A stretch of 7,590 bases of DNA from an uncultured Eubacteriales bacterium (GCA_900554225.1 USGH01000119.1:1-7590); one strand, 5' to 3'; positions 1 through 6,135 are shown, numbered from the stretch's first letter. Numbers and translations are program-made. The notes: a model not told the origin generated them from the letters alone.

Positions 1-60
1 GCCGGCATCGAAACGGATCTGGTCAGCCCGAAGCTGCTGCCGGACTATACGAAGCGGTAA
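1..60 (+). CDS. C-terminal fragment of an unidentified protein
   Basis: Frame 1 is open from the window edge to a TAA at 58-60 and encodes 19 residues ending DYTKR. The codon use (ctg, aag, gcc, cgg) resembles that of the confident genes downstream, so this is probably the real 3' end of a gene that begins outside the window. The fragment is too short to assign a family. About 90 bases separate it from rex, and no clear hairpin terminator was seen between them. Confidence 0.55.
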   Translation, partial: AGIETDLVSPKLLPDYTKR

Positions 61-73
61 GACGCGGGGGATA

Positions 74-92
74 TTGCGGCATTTTGCGGCAT
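74..92. repeat. Tandem 9-bp direct repeat upstream of rex
   Basis: TTGCGGCAT occurs at 74-82 and again at 84-92, one helical turn apart (10-base period), just upstream of the putative rex -35 element. Phased direct repeats can be binding sites for a regulator, but the pair may also be chance. It does not match the palindromic Rex box. Confidence 0.4.
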
Positions 93-100
93 AAATCCAT

Positions 101-130
101 TTTACACAGCAATTTTTCGTCACATATACA
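101..130 (+). promoter_or_regulatory. Possible rex promoter
   Basis: TTTACA at 101-106 and TATACA at 125-130 are separated by 18 bases, a plausible but imperfect sigma-A promoter. Transcription would start only about 10-15 bases before the rex ribosome site (AGGAG, 142-146 region), giving a very short leader. Read-through from the upstream gene is an alternative, because no terminator is visible. Confidence 0.35.
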
Positions 131-151
131 CACAAAGAACAGGAGATTGCC

Positions 152-769
152 ATGAATCAGCCTCCGGTATCGCGTGCCACCATGGGCAGATTGCCGCTGT
201 ATCTGCGGTATCTGCAAAGCATTCGAGATCATTCCGAAAACACCTCCGCTGCCGCTTTATCCCGTGCGCTTGGACTCGGTGAGGTACAGGTGCGCAAGGA
301 TCTCAGTGCGGTGAGTGGTGCCGGTCGTCCCAAAATCGGCTACAACACTGCGGAGCTTATCGATGCCATTGCAGCCTACCTTACGCGTACCGCTGCGGAT
401 GGAGGTGTGATCCTCATCGGTGCCGGCAAGCTCGGTCGCGCACTGCTTGATTACGGTGGGTTCAATGATTACGGTCTCGACATTGACGCGGCATTCGACA
501 TTGACGTGCCGGAGCTGGTCCACAGCCATTCCGGGAAACCCATTCTGCCTATGGCGGACTTAGACGAATACTGCGCACGCCATACGCCCGTGATCGGGAT
601 CATCACCGTTCCGGCAAACGCTGCGCAGAAGGTCTGTGACAGGCTGCTCGCGAATGGCATCCGTGCCATCTGGTGTTTTGCGCCCTGTACGCTTACTGTG
701 CCGGAAAACATTCCCGTACAGTACGAAAATATGGCTCTCTCTCTTGCTTATCTGCGCAAGCTCATCTGA
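152..769 (+). CDS. rex: Redox-sensing transcriptional repressor Rex
   Basis: This 205-residue protein matches the Rex family (usually about 205-215 aa). The N-terminal winged helix spans about residues 1-80, with the family signature around EVQVRKDLS at 44-52 and GRPKIGY at 58-64. A Rossmann NAD(H)-binding domain follows, with GAGKLGRAL at 90-98, AFDID at 114-118, ITVPANAAQ at 151-159 and an IWCFAP segment at 173-178. The short C-terminal helix (LSLAYLRKLI) matches the domain-swapping helix of Rex dimers. Family knowledge: Rex binds DNA when NAD+ dominates and releases when NADH rises, and in Clostridia it controls fermentative and hydrogenase genes. An AGGAG lies 6 bases before the ATG, supporting this start over Met11. 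Its position before a hydrogenase-sensor operon suggests that operon as a candidate target, but no consensus Rex box (TTGTTAA-type palindrome) was found. Confidence 0.93.
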   Translation: MNQPPVSRATMGRLPLYLRYLQSIRDHSENTSAAALSRALGLGEVQVRKDLSAVSGAGRPKIGYNTAELIDAIAAYLTRTAADGGVILIGAGKLGRALLDYGGFNDYGLDIDAAFDIDVPELVHSHSGKPILPMADLDEYCARHTPVIGIITVPANAAQKVCDRLLANGIRAIWCFAPCTLTVPENIPVQYENMALSLAYLRKLI

Positions 770-774
770 TTCGC

Positions 775-815
775 ACCACCGCTATTCTGTGCATTTTGCT
801 CACAATAGCGGTGGT
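775..815 (+). terminator. Long hairpin after rex (atypical terminator or operator)
   Basis: ACCACCGCTATT (775-786) and its exact reverse complement (804-815) form a perfect 12-bp stem. Inside, TG/CA and GCA/TGC pairs extend it, with two single mismatches (C·C, T·T), to a TTT loop at 794-796. It starts 5 bases after the rex stop, as terminators do, but the following bases (TCTATCCATATTT) are not a proper U tract. It may be a weak terminator, an RNA processing or stability element, or a DNA palindrome bound by a regulator. The inner TGTG...CACA halves faintly recall a Rex box, but the spacing is wrong. Confidence 0.6.
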
Positions 816-1018
816 TCTATCCATATTTCAGGATGCTCTATATCCATCGAAATTTTGTGTCATACGGGGTGGATGTATGTCGTGTTGGCGCAAAAACAAC
901 CCGAAAGTCTTTCCAAGTATCCCTTCATACTTTTCCTGACACACACCCCCGCATTCTTCCCTTTTGCGATGTGTGTTGCCGGGAGTCATTGCATTTTTTC
1001 ATCCGAAAGGAGGCGACC
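816..1018 (+). promoter_or_regulatory. Leader region of the sensor-hydrogenase operon with inverted repeats
   Basis: This non-coding stretch holds two further inverted repeats. AAGTAT (915-920) pairs with ATACTT (927-932) around a 6-base spacer. ACACACA (939-945) pairs with TGTGTGT (970-976), with an inner CGCA (950-953)/TGCG (965-968) stem. A weak promoter candidate is TTTTGT with TATGTC 17 bases downstream (roughly 854-882). None is strong, and the operon could also be read through from rex. No ORF here has a ribosome site apart from the mini-ORF that follows. Confidence 0.35.
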
Positions 1019-1045
1019 ATGCGCATTCTCCCCTTTGCATGGTAA
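1019..1045 (+). CDS. Putative 8-codon leader peptide MRILPFAW
   Basis: A strong ribosome site, AAAGGAGG (about 1006-1013), sits 5-6 bases before an ATG at 1019 that is followed by only eight codons (MRILPFAW) and TAA at 1043-1045. The next gene's ATG at 1050 is four bases beyond this stop and has no Shine-Dalgarno of its own. Ribosomes that translate the mini-ORF would therefore end right at the main start, which suggests coupling or reinitiation. Another tiny frame (MVKL, 1039-1053) overlaps the main ATG. The alternative is that the strong site serves the 1050 ATG at unusually long range. Only the sequence arrangement supports this call. Confidence 0.4.
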   Translation: MRILPFAW

Positions 1046-1049
1046 AATT

Positions 1050-1298
1050 ATGAAAGTCACCATTTGTATTGGCTCCTCCTGCCACCTTAAAGGTTCAAGA
1101 CAGGTTGTGGAACAGCTTCAGCGGCTCATCACGGAACATGGATTGGCGGACAAAGTCTCTCTTGCCGGTTCGTTCTGTTTGGAACAGTGTCAGAAAGGCG
1201 TTTGCGTCACCGTGGACGGACAGTTTTTCTCCGTGTCCCCGGAAACCGTAAACGATTTCTTCGTGGAACAGATCCAGAACCCGCTCTCCGCACAATAG
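1050..1298 (+). CDS. Thioredoxin-like [2Fe-2S] ferredoxin
   Basis: This 82-residue protein has the thioredoxin-like ferredoxin cysteine pattern: C6-x4-C11 (TICIGSSC) near the start and C43-x3-C47 (SFCLEQC) in the second half, with an extra Cys at 52. It resembles the [2Fe-2S] domain of NuoE and HydC-type subunits of complex I and of bifurcating hydrogenases, but stands alone. The expected role is one-electron transfer in the cytoplasm. It lies 36 bases before the sensory hydrogenase gene, apparently in one operon, so HydS is its likely partner. The frame stays open far upstream, but homology starts at MKVTICIGSSC, and ATG at 1050 fits the usual start. Translation may depend on the mini-ORF just upstream. 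Confidence 0.85.
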   Translation: MKVTICIGSSCHLKGSRQVVEQLQRLITEHGLADKVSLAGSFCLEQCQKGVCVTVDGQFFSVSPETVNDFFVEQIQNPLSAQ

Positions 1299-1334
1299 GC
1301 CAGCACTCCACTTTTTTGAGAAAGGAAACAGAAC

Positions 1335-3008
1335 ATGGATTGTCTGACACTCAAAAAATCCAACTGCAAAAACTGTTATAAATGTATCCGGCACTGTCCG
1401 GTAAAATCCATCCGCTTCTCCGGCAACCAGGCATACATCATCGGCACGGACTGCATCATGTGCGGTCAATGCTTTGTCGTATGTCCCCAGGACGCCAAGC
1501 AGATCGTAGACGAAACCGAAAAGGTCAAGGTGCTTCTTCAGTCGGGCGCACCGGTCTACGTCAGTCTTGCGCCGTCCTTCATTGCAAATTACAAAGGTGT
1601 AGGAATCGGTGCCATGCGCGAGGCTCTTCGCAAACTCGGCTTCGCAGATGTAGAGGAAACGGCGATCGGTGCGTCGATTGTCAAGACAGAATACGAACGG
1701 ATGGTGCGCGACGAAAACCGCGATGTGATCATCACCTCCTGCTGCCATTCGATCAATCTGCTCATCCAGAAATACTATCCGTCCGCCCTTCCCTGCCTTG
1801 CCGATGTGCTGTCGCCGATGCAGGCGCACTGCAAGGATATCAAGAAACGGCATCCGGATGCGAAAACGGTCTTTATCGGTCCCTGCGTCTCCAAAAAGGA
1901 CGAGGCTCAGCGGATCCCCGATCTTGTCGATGCTGTCCTGACCTTCGATGAGTTGACCGCTTGGCTGAAGGCGGAGAAAATCGAACTGACGGAGAATCTC
2001 GACAGCGAGGAACACAGCCGTGCCAGACTCTTTCCCACCACCGGCGGCATTCTCAAGACGATGGCACTGGACAACCCAAGCTTCACGTATCTCGCCATCG
2101 ACGGTACGGAAAACTGCAAGGAAGCACTGGAGGACATCATCAGCGGCAAGACGCACCACTGCTTTATCGAAATGTCCGCGTGCATCGGCAGCTGTGTCGG
2201 CGGACCTGTGATGGAGAAATTCCACCGTTCCCCGGTACAGGATTTCATGGCAGTCTCCCGCTATGCCGGCAAAGCGGACTTCGAGATCGAACAGCCCGAT
2301 ATGCTCACGCTGCGCAAGACGTTCCCGGAGATCGACCGCGGTACGAAAATGCCAAGCGAGGAGGAGATCCGCGATGTACTGCGGCAGATGGGCAAAATGA
2401 AGCCGTCACAGGAGCTCAACTGTGGTTCCTGCGGCTACGATACCTGCCGGGAAAAGGCAATCGCTGTATGTCAGGGCAAGGCGGAAATATCCATGTGTCT
2501 GCCATACCTCAAAGACAAGGCGGAAAACTTCTCCGACACCATCTTCCGCAACACGCCAAACGGTCTGATCGTGTTGAACGAAAAGTTAGAGGTACAGCAG
2601 ATCAACAAGGCGGCACAGAAAATTCTCAATCTCCGTTCTCCCGCGGACATTCTCGGTGATCAGGTCGTGCGCATCATGGAACCCGGCGACTTCATCGACG
2701 TACTGAACAGCGGCAAAAGTCTCCACAACAAGCGCACCTATCACGCGGAATATGAGAAATACGTAGACGAAACGATCGTATACGACCGGGAATACCGGCT
2801 TCTCGTGGGCATTCTCCGTGACGTGACCGAGGAGGAAACGCAGCGCGAAAAGAAAGAGGACATCAGCCGTCAGACCGTGGAGATCGCGGACCGTGTGGTG
2901 GACAAGCAAATGCGGATCGTGCAAGAGATCGCTTCTCTGCTTGGAGAAACGGCAGCGGAAACAAAGATCGCGCTGACCAAATTGAAGGAGTCCATCAGCG
3001 ATGAATAA
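1335..3008 (+). CDS. hydS: Sensory [FeFe]-hydrogenase with PAS domain (HydS type, group C)
   Basis: This 557-residue cytoplasmic protein has, in order: a 2x[4Fe-4S] ferredoxin domain (C11, C14, C17, C21 and C40, C43, C46, C50); an [FeFe]-hydrogenase H-cluster domain, about 70-340; a CxxCGxxxC...C [4Fe-4S] domain like PF04060 (C363, C366, C371, C388); a PAS domain, about 400-500; and a charged, probably coiled-coil tail (500-557). The H-cluster ligands are all present: C137 in TSCC, C184 in GPCVSKK, C283 and C287 in SACIGSC. Around them the motifs differ from catalytic enzymes: TSCCH instead of TSCCP, GPC instead of MPC, and Ser in place of the usual Met in ExMxC. Such changes, together with PAS, mark the putative H2-sensing group. 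The L2-L3 spacing is short compared with CpI. GAAAGGA lies 8 bases before the ATG. The likely role is to sense H2 or redox state and signal through PAS to the overlapping phosphatase. No catalytic activity should be assumed. Confidence 0.9.
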   Translation: MDCLTLKKSNCKNCYKCIRHCPVKSIRFSGNQAYIIGTDCIMCGQCFVVCPQDAKQIVDETEKVKVLLQSGAPVYVSLAPSFIANYKGVGIGAMREALRKLGFADVEETAIGASIVKTEYERMVRDENRDVIITSCCHSINLLIQKYYPSALPCLADVLSPMQAHCKDIKKRHPDAKTVFIGPCVSKKDEAQRIPDLVDAVLTFDELTAWLKAEKIELTENLDSEEHSRARLFPTTGGILKTMALDNPSFTYLAIDGTENCKEALEDIISGKTHHCFIEMSACIGSCVGGPVMEKFHRSPVQDFMAVSRYAGKADFEIEQPDMLTLRKTFPEIDRGTKMPSEEEIRDVLRQMGKMKPSQELNCGSCGYDTCREKAIAVCQGKAEISMCLPYLKDKAENFSDTIFRNTPNGLIVLNEKLEVQQINKAAQKILNLRSPADILGDQVVRIMEPGDFIDVLNSGKSLHNKRTYHAEYEKYVDETIVYDREYRLLVGILRDVTEEETQREKKEDISRQTVEIADRVVDKQMRIVQEIASLLGETAAETKIALTKLKESISDE

Positions 3009-4173
3009 TTTGTGTGCAGATATTGGCTGCAAAAGCTTCATTCTCGAAGGGAAACAGCTCTGCGGCGAGCACGTGGATATTGTGGAGCAGAACGAGCGGT
3101 CCACAGTGATCGTGCTGGCAGACGGACTGGGCAGCGGTGTAAAGGCAAGTATCCTCTCCACACTGACCTCGAAGATCATCTCGACCATGATGGCGGAGGG
3201 ACTGTCCCTTGAGGAATGCGTATCCACCATCGCGGCGACTCTGCCGATCTGCTCGGTACGCGGTGTGGCGTATTCGACCTTTACGATCATCCACCTTCTC
3301 GACAATTCCACCGTGGAACTCATGCAGTACGACAATCCGCAGATCATCATGATCCGGAACTGTGAAAACTACGAGTATCCGCGCAATGAGCTGCACATCG
3401 ACGGCAAGAGCATCTACCATTCGACGATCAAATTGCAGGAAAACGACATCTTAATCGCAATGAGCGACGGTTGTTCACACGCCGGAATCGGTATCTCCTA
3501 CAATTTCGGTTGGAAACGGGAGGATATTGCCGACTACATGACAACGTTTGCCCATGTCGGGTACAACGCCAAAACGCTGGCAACCATGCTCATCGACGAA
3601 TGTGACCGGCTGTACGAGCACAAGCCCGGCGACGATGCGACCGCCTGTGTGGTACGGATCCGCCGTCGTGAACCGGTCAATCTTCTCTTTGGACCGCCAC
3701 GCTACCGGGACGATTGTGACCGCATGATGTCGCTCTTCTTCTCCAAGGAGGGCAAGCACGTGATCTGCGGCGGCACCACCTCGTCCATTGCGGCGAAGTA
3801 CCTGCGCAAACCGCTCAATGTCAGCTTGAACTTTGAAGAAAGCGACATTCCGCCGACTGCTGAGCTGGAGGGCGTCGATCTCGTGACGGAGGGCGTCATC
3901 ACCGTGAACCGCGTGATCGAATACGCCAAGGATGCGCTGGACAAGAACGAGAAGTACGAATACTGGAGCACCCACCGCGATGGCGCAAGTCTCATCTGCC
4001 GAATTCTCTTTGAGGAAGCGACGGACATCAACTTCTTTGTCGGCAGAGCGGTCAACCCGGCCCACCAGAACCCCGATCTGCCGATCAACTTCAACATCAA
4101 GATGAACCTTGTTGAGGAATTGTCCGCTTGTCTGAAGCAGATGGGCAAGCGAATCAAGGTAAGCTACTTCTGA
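3001..4173 (+). CDS. SpoIIE/PP2C-family Ser/Thr phosphatase with extra C-terminal domain
   Basis: This protein has 390 residues. Residues 1-222 form a SpoIIE-like PP2C phosphatase domain, with metal-binding aspartates expected at D41 (LADGLGSG), D156 (MSDGCSHAG) and D211/D212 (GDDATA). SpoIIE-type enzymes remove phosphate from Ser/Thr of partner proteins such as anti-anti-sigma factors. Residues 223-390 form a separate, mixed alpha/beta-looking region that I do not recognise; its notable stretches are CGGTTSSIAAKYL (256-268) and FFVGRAVNPAHQNP (345-358). No membrane segment or signal peptide is seen. The ATG overlaps the hydS stop by 8 bases, and GAAGGAG inside hydS lies about 10 bases upstream, so the two are translationally coupled. 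It is the probable output of the hydrogenase sensor. The kinase and target are not in the window. Confidence 0.87.
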   Translation: MNNLCADIGCKSFILEGKQLCGEHVDIVEQNERSTVIVLADGLGSGVKASILSTLTSKIISTMMAEGLSLEECVSTIAATLPICSVRGVAYSTFTIIHLLDNSTVELMQYDNPQIIMIRNCENYEYPRNELHIDGKSIYHSTIKLQENDILIAMSDGCSHAGIGISYNFGWKREDIADYMTTFAHVGYNAKTLATMLIDECDRLYEHKPGDDATACVVRIRRREPVNLLFGPPRYRDDCDRMMSLFFSKEGKHVICGGTTSSIAAKYLRKPLNVSLNFEESDIPPTAELEGVDLVTEGVITVNRVIEYAKDALDKNEKYEYWSTHRDGASLICRILFEEATDINFFVGRAVNPAHQNPDLPINFNIKMNLVEELSACLKQMGKRIKVSYF

Positions 4174-4174
4174 T

Positions 4175-4198
4175 AACGGGAAGAACAAATCTCCCGTT
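4175..4198 (+). terminator. Small hairpin after phosphatase gene
   Basis: AACGGGA (4175-4181) and TCCCGTT (4192-4198) form a 7-bp stem with a 10-base loop, beginning 2 bases after the stop codon. The tail (CCATTTTGAT) is only weakly U-rich. It is probably an auxiliary or 3'-end-protecting hairpin ahead of the stronger terminator that follows. Confidence 0.5.
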
Positions 4199-4208
4199 CC
4201 ATTTTGAT

Positions 4209-4280
4209 AGAATCCCCTTATTGTACGCTTGAAAACCTTTTGTTTTTTCAAGTGTCTGCTCTAAGGGGATTTTCTTTTTA
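4209..4280 (+). terminator. Two-tier hairpin terminator of the hydS operon
   Basis: The outer stem pairs AATCCCCTTA (4211-4220) with TAAGGGGATT (4262-4271), extendable by two pairs outward. An inner stem pairs 4225-4235 with 4245-4255 (CTTGAAAA/TTTTCAAG core, one G·U). The outer stem runs straight into TTTTCTTTTT, a good U tail on the plus strand. This is the main transcription end for the ferredoxin-hydS-phosphatase operon. The outermost ATAGAATC (4207-4214) can also pair with GATTCTAT (4283-4290), past the U tract. Confidence 0.8.
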
Positions 4281-4343
4281 TAGATTCTATTGTTTCGGAG
4301 CACGGCTGTCCTCTCTGTTTTGTGATTCTTTTCCGTTTTTCTG

Positions 4344-4372
4344 TTGTTTTTGATGCTAAGGTATGCTATACT
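4344..4372 (+). promoter_or_regulatory. Promoter of the MBL-fold hydrolase gene
   Basis: TTGTTT (4344-4349), a 17-base spacer and TATACT (4367-4372) with an upstream TG (TGCTATACT, extended -10) make a good sigma-A promoter. It places the start of transcription near 4380, giving a leader of about 30 bases before the ATG at 4409. Confidence 0.7.
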
Positions 4373-4408
4373 ATAGAAAATTCCGTCACAGAAGAAAGGC
4401 AAATCATC

Positions 4409-5101
4409 ATGAAAATTCACTTTTTGGGCACCGGTGCCGCCGATTGGGATCCGTCTCTGGCTACCGCAGATCACAATTTCCGCAGGCTGTCGAGCATTCT
4501 CGTGGACGATTGTTTACTGGTCGATCCGGGACCGTGTCTGCCGGAGTTTGTACGCACCTTTGCTTGCCCGACATTGTTCACCGCTCCGGGACTGGACGCG
4601 ATCGTCAACACGCATCGGCACAGCGACCATTACTGCGACGCGACCGTGGATTGGCTCGGGCGGGAGAAATTCGTTGAAACGCCTGCATGGAGCCATATCG
4701 AGACGGCACACCACAAGATCGACGCATACCCGGCGCATCATGGCACGGTGAAAAACGCGGTCCATCTGGTGATCGAGAATAAGAGGGACGGCAAACGGTT
4801 CTTCTACGGCTGCGACGGTTCCTTTCTGTATTACGAAACGGCGCACGCACTGCTCGGGCAGCACTTCGATCTCATGATCTTCGACGGCACGATCGGCGAC
4901 ATTCCGGGCGAATATCGCATCTTTGAGCACAACAATCTGCCAATGGTCCGGGAGCTGCAAGCGGCATTTGCGCAAAACTGCCCCCGCTTCATGATCTCCC
5001 ACCTTGCCCGCACGCTTCATCCAAGCCACGATGAGGAGGCTCCTGCCCTTGCAAAGGAAGGGATCGAGGTTGCCTACGACAATTTGGTCGTACAGCTGTG
5101 A
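4409..5101 (+). CDS. MBL-fold metallo-hydrolase
   Basis: This 230-residue protein is of the metallo-beta-lactamase fold superfamily. The N-terminus MKIHFLGTGAA is the usual first strand and loop of the tRNase Z/PhnP-like branch. The Zn motif HxHxDH is seen as THRHSDH (H69, H71, D73, H74). A downstream CDGSF (135-139), FDGT (158-161) and SHLARTLHPSH (197-207) supply further likely metal ligands and acid residues. Family members cleave phosphodiesters, RNA ends or small metabolites; nothing here fixes the substrate. The frame is open upstream to 4322, but the promoter ends at 4372 and AGAAAGG lies about 10 bases before the ATG at 4409, which also matches the fold's N-terminus. It is transcribed alone, between two terminators, and is probably unrelated to the hydS operon. 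Confidence 0.85.
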   Translation: MKIHFLGTGAADWDPSLATADHNFRRLSSILVDDCLLVDPGPCLPEFVRTFACPTLFTAPGLDAIVNTHRHSDHYCDATVDWLGREKFVETPAWSHIETAHHKIDAYPAHHGTVKNAVHLVIENKRDGKRFFYGCDGSFLYYETAHALLGQHFDLMIFDGTIGDIPGEYRIFEHNNLPMVRELQAAFAQNCPRFMISHLARTLHPSHDEEAPALAKEGIEVAYDNLVVQL

Positions 5102-5120
5102 GCCTGCCGCAATGACGCAA

Positions 5121-5164
5121 AAATCCTGCCGTGTACCGCATTGGTGTGGTATACGACAGGATTT
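5121..5164. terminator. Bidirectional terminator between convergent genes
   Basis: Arms 5121-5137 and 5148-5164 pair over 17 positions with one C·A mismatch and one G·U, around a 10-base loop. On the minus strand the stem runs into a TTTTT tail (complement of 5119-5123); on the plus strand the tail is ATTTGTTATT. It lies 19 bases after the MBL gene stop and 1 base beyond the stop of the minus-strand gene, so it can serve both. Confidence 0.8.
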
Positions 5165-5165
5165 G

Positions 5166-5666
5166 TTATTGCACCTGCACATAGTCAAGTGCGCCGTTTG
5201 TGATGTAGCTTTCGAGAAACTGCGCCGATCCGGTATATTTTTGTAAGATGGCATCGGTGCGAAGATCCTCCAGTGACGGTACCAACGCGTGATCGGTGTG
5301 GGTATGTCCGACAAAGAAATATGCCGTTTGGCGTTCGGTACCCGATTGCAGCAGCTGGATCAGATCGTTCACCCAGAGATTCCGTGTGCGTAGTAGGATG
5401 GTATTTCGATAGCGATACCGTTCGTCAAGCAGTACGGCACAGGCAGTATGCGGCGGTGTATGCCAGAGACTCCACGTCATGTACACCGCCCGATCTGCAC
5501 ATTGGCGCATGGGAGCGGTTCGCAGCGTCCGGCGCATGGTTTCGGCAAGGAGTGCGTCGTTCGTGATGCTCTCTCCTTCTTCCGGTTGCGCCATACATGG
5601 CATTGATTCTGCCTGCAAATACCGCAGAAAATCCACGCGTGATCTTTCGTCAGCTGCTTTTGCCAT
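5166..5666 (-). CDS. Uncharacterised 166-aa protein, faint TraB/GumN C-terminal resemblance
   Basis: I do not recognise this protein with confidence. It has no signal peptide or membrane segment. The C-terminal half contains LLRTRNLWVNDLIQLL (91-106) and then AYFFVGHTH (115-123). These recall the conserved arginine-asparagine helix and the second GxxH motif of TraB/GumN proteins, but that family is about 250-300 aa and its N-terminal GxxH half is absent, so this could be a short relative or a remnant. HTHTDH (121-126) also fits the HxHxDH zinc motif by letter, but the rest is not MBL-like. The chosen ATG lies inside the end of the MarR gene (17-base overlap) with AGGA 9 bases upstream. It is co-transcribed with marR and so may act in, or be controlled with, its regulon. 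Confidence 0.6.
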   Translation of the reverse strand: MAKAADERSRVDFLRYLQAESMPCMAQPEEGESITNDALLAETMRRTLRTAPMRQCADRAVYMTWSLWHTPPHTACAVLLDERYRYRNTILLRTRNLWVNDLIQLLQSGTERQTAYFFVGHTHTDHALVPSLEDLRTDAILQKYTGSAQFLESYITNGALDYVQVQ

Positions 5667-6135
5667 CTCGTTTTTCCTGACACATAGCGGCATCCTTCCG
5701 GAACAGCTCAGACAACGTGACCGCACTTTTCTCGATCTGCCGTTTTTCCGCAGCGGTAAAGCCGGACAGTGCGCGCATGACCTCGTGCATCAGCTCGCCG
5801 ATCATAACCTCCAGATGCTCCAGTCCCTTTTGTGTAATAGAAATATAGACCTGCCGTCTGTTTTCCTTGTTGTGAATGCGCTCGACGTATTCCTTCTCTT
5901 CCAGATCGTTCACAAGCTTGGACAGCTGCTGCTTGGTGATCCCCATTTCGTCGGCGAATTTGGACATGGTGATGGGCTGATTCTGGTAGTTCCGCAGGAC
6001 GTACAGCATAGAAAAGCCATGGGAATTGCTGCGGTATTCGTTTGTTTCGATCGTATGGCGGCGGGTCAGCGCGTAATAGTCCACCATGAAGTTGAGAAAT
6101 TCCTTCGCCAATACGATGTCATCTGCGTTGTGCAT
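5650..6135 (-). CDS. MarR-family transcriptional regulator
   Basis: This 161-residue protein matches the MarR family (usually 140-170 aa), which act as dimers and usually as ligand-responsive repressors. Helical dimerisation segments flank a winged helix: ITMSKFADEMGITKQQLSKLVNDLEEKEYVER falls at about 55-86, followed by the wing ENRRQVYISIT (91-101). The recognition helix is around TKQQLSKLVNDL (67-78). I chose the ATG at 6135 because AAAGGG lies 9 bases upstream; a GTG at 6153 would add six residues (reading MKGFKT) and is possible. The gene overlaps the following small gene by 17 bases. It has its own near-consensus promoter and a structured leader of about 170 bases. Ligand and targets cannot be told from the sequence; self-regulation is likely by family analogy. 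Confidence 0.88.
   Translation of the reverse strand: MHNADDIVLAKEFLNFMVDYYALTRRHTIETNEYRSNSHGFSMLYVLRNYQNQPITMSKFADEMGITKQQLSKLVNDLEEKEYVERIHNKENRRQVYISITQKGLEHLEVMIGELMHEVMRALSGFTAAEKRQIEKSAVTLSELFRKDAAMCQEKRDGKSS

Noticed and set aside
784..806. Possible Rex operator inside the post-rex hairpin
   Set aside because: The TGTG/CACA halves are there, but the spacing and central bases do not fit the TTGTTAA/TTGTGA-type palindrome. No better Rex site was found in the window.
1095..2225. Long minus-strand open frame (376 codons) opposite the ferredoxin and hydS
   Set aside because: It is an antisense shadow: no ribosome site or recognisable domain, and the plus-strand genes here have clear metal-binding motifs.
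5286..5306. HxHxDH zinc motif in the 166-aa minus-strand protein
   Set aside because: The letters fit (HTHTDH), but the motif lies near the C-terminus and the other metallo-beta-lactamase strands and ligands are missing.
4514..5314. Minus-strand open frame (266 codons) opposite the MBL hydrolase
   Set aside because: It crosses a strong terminator hairpin and mirrors a confident gene.
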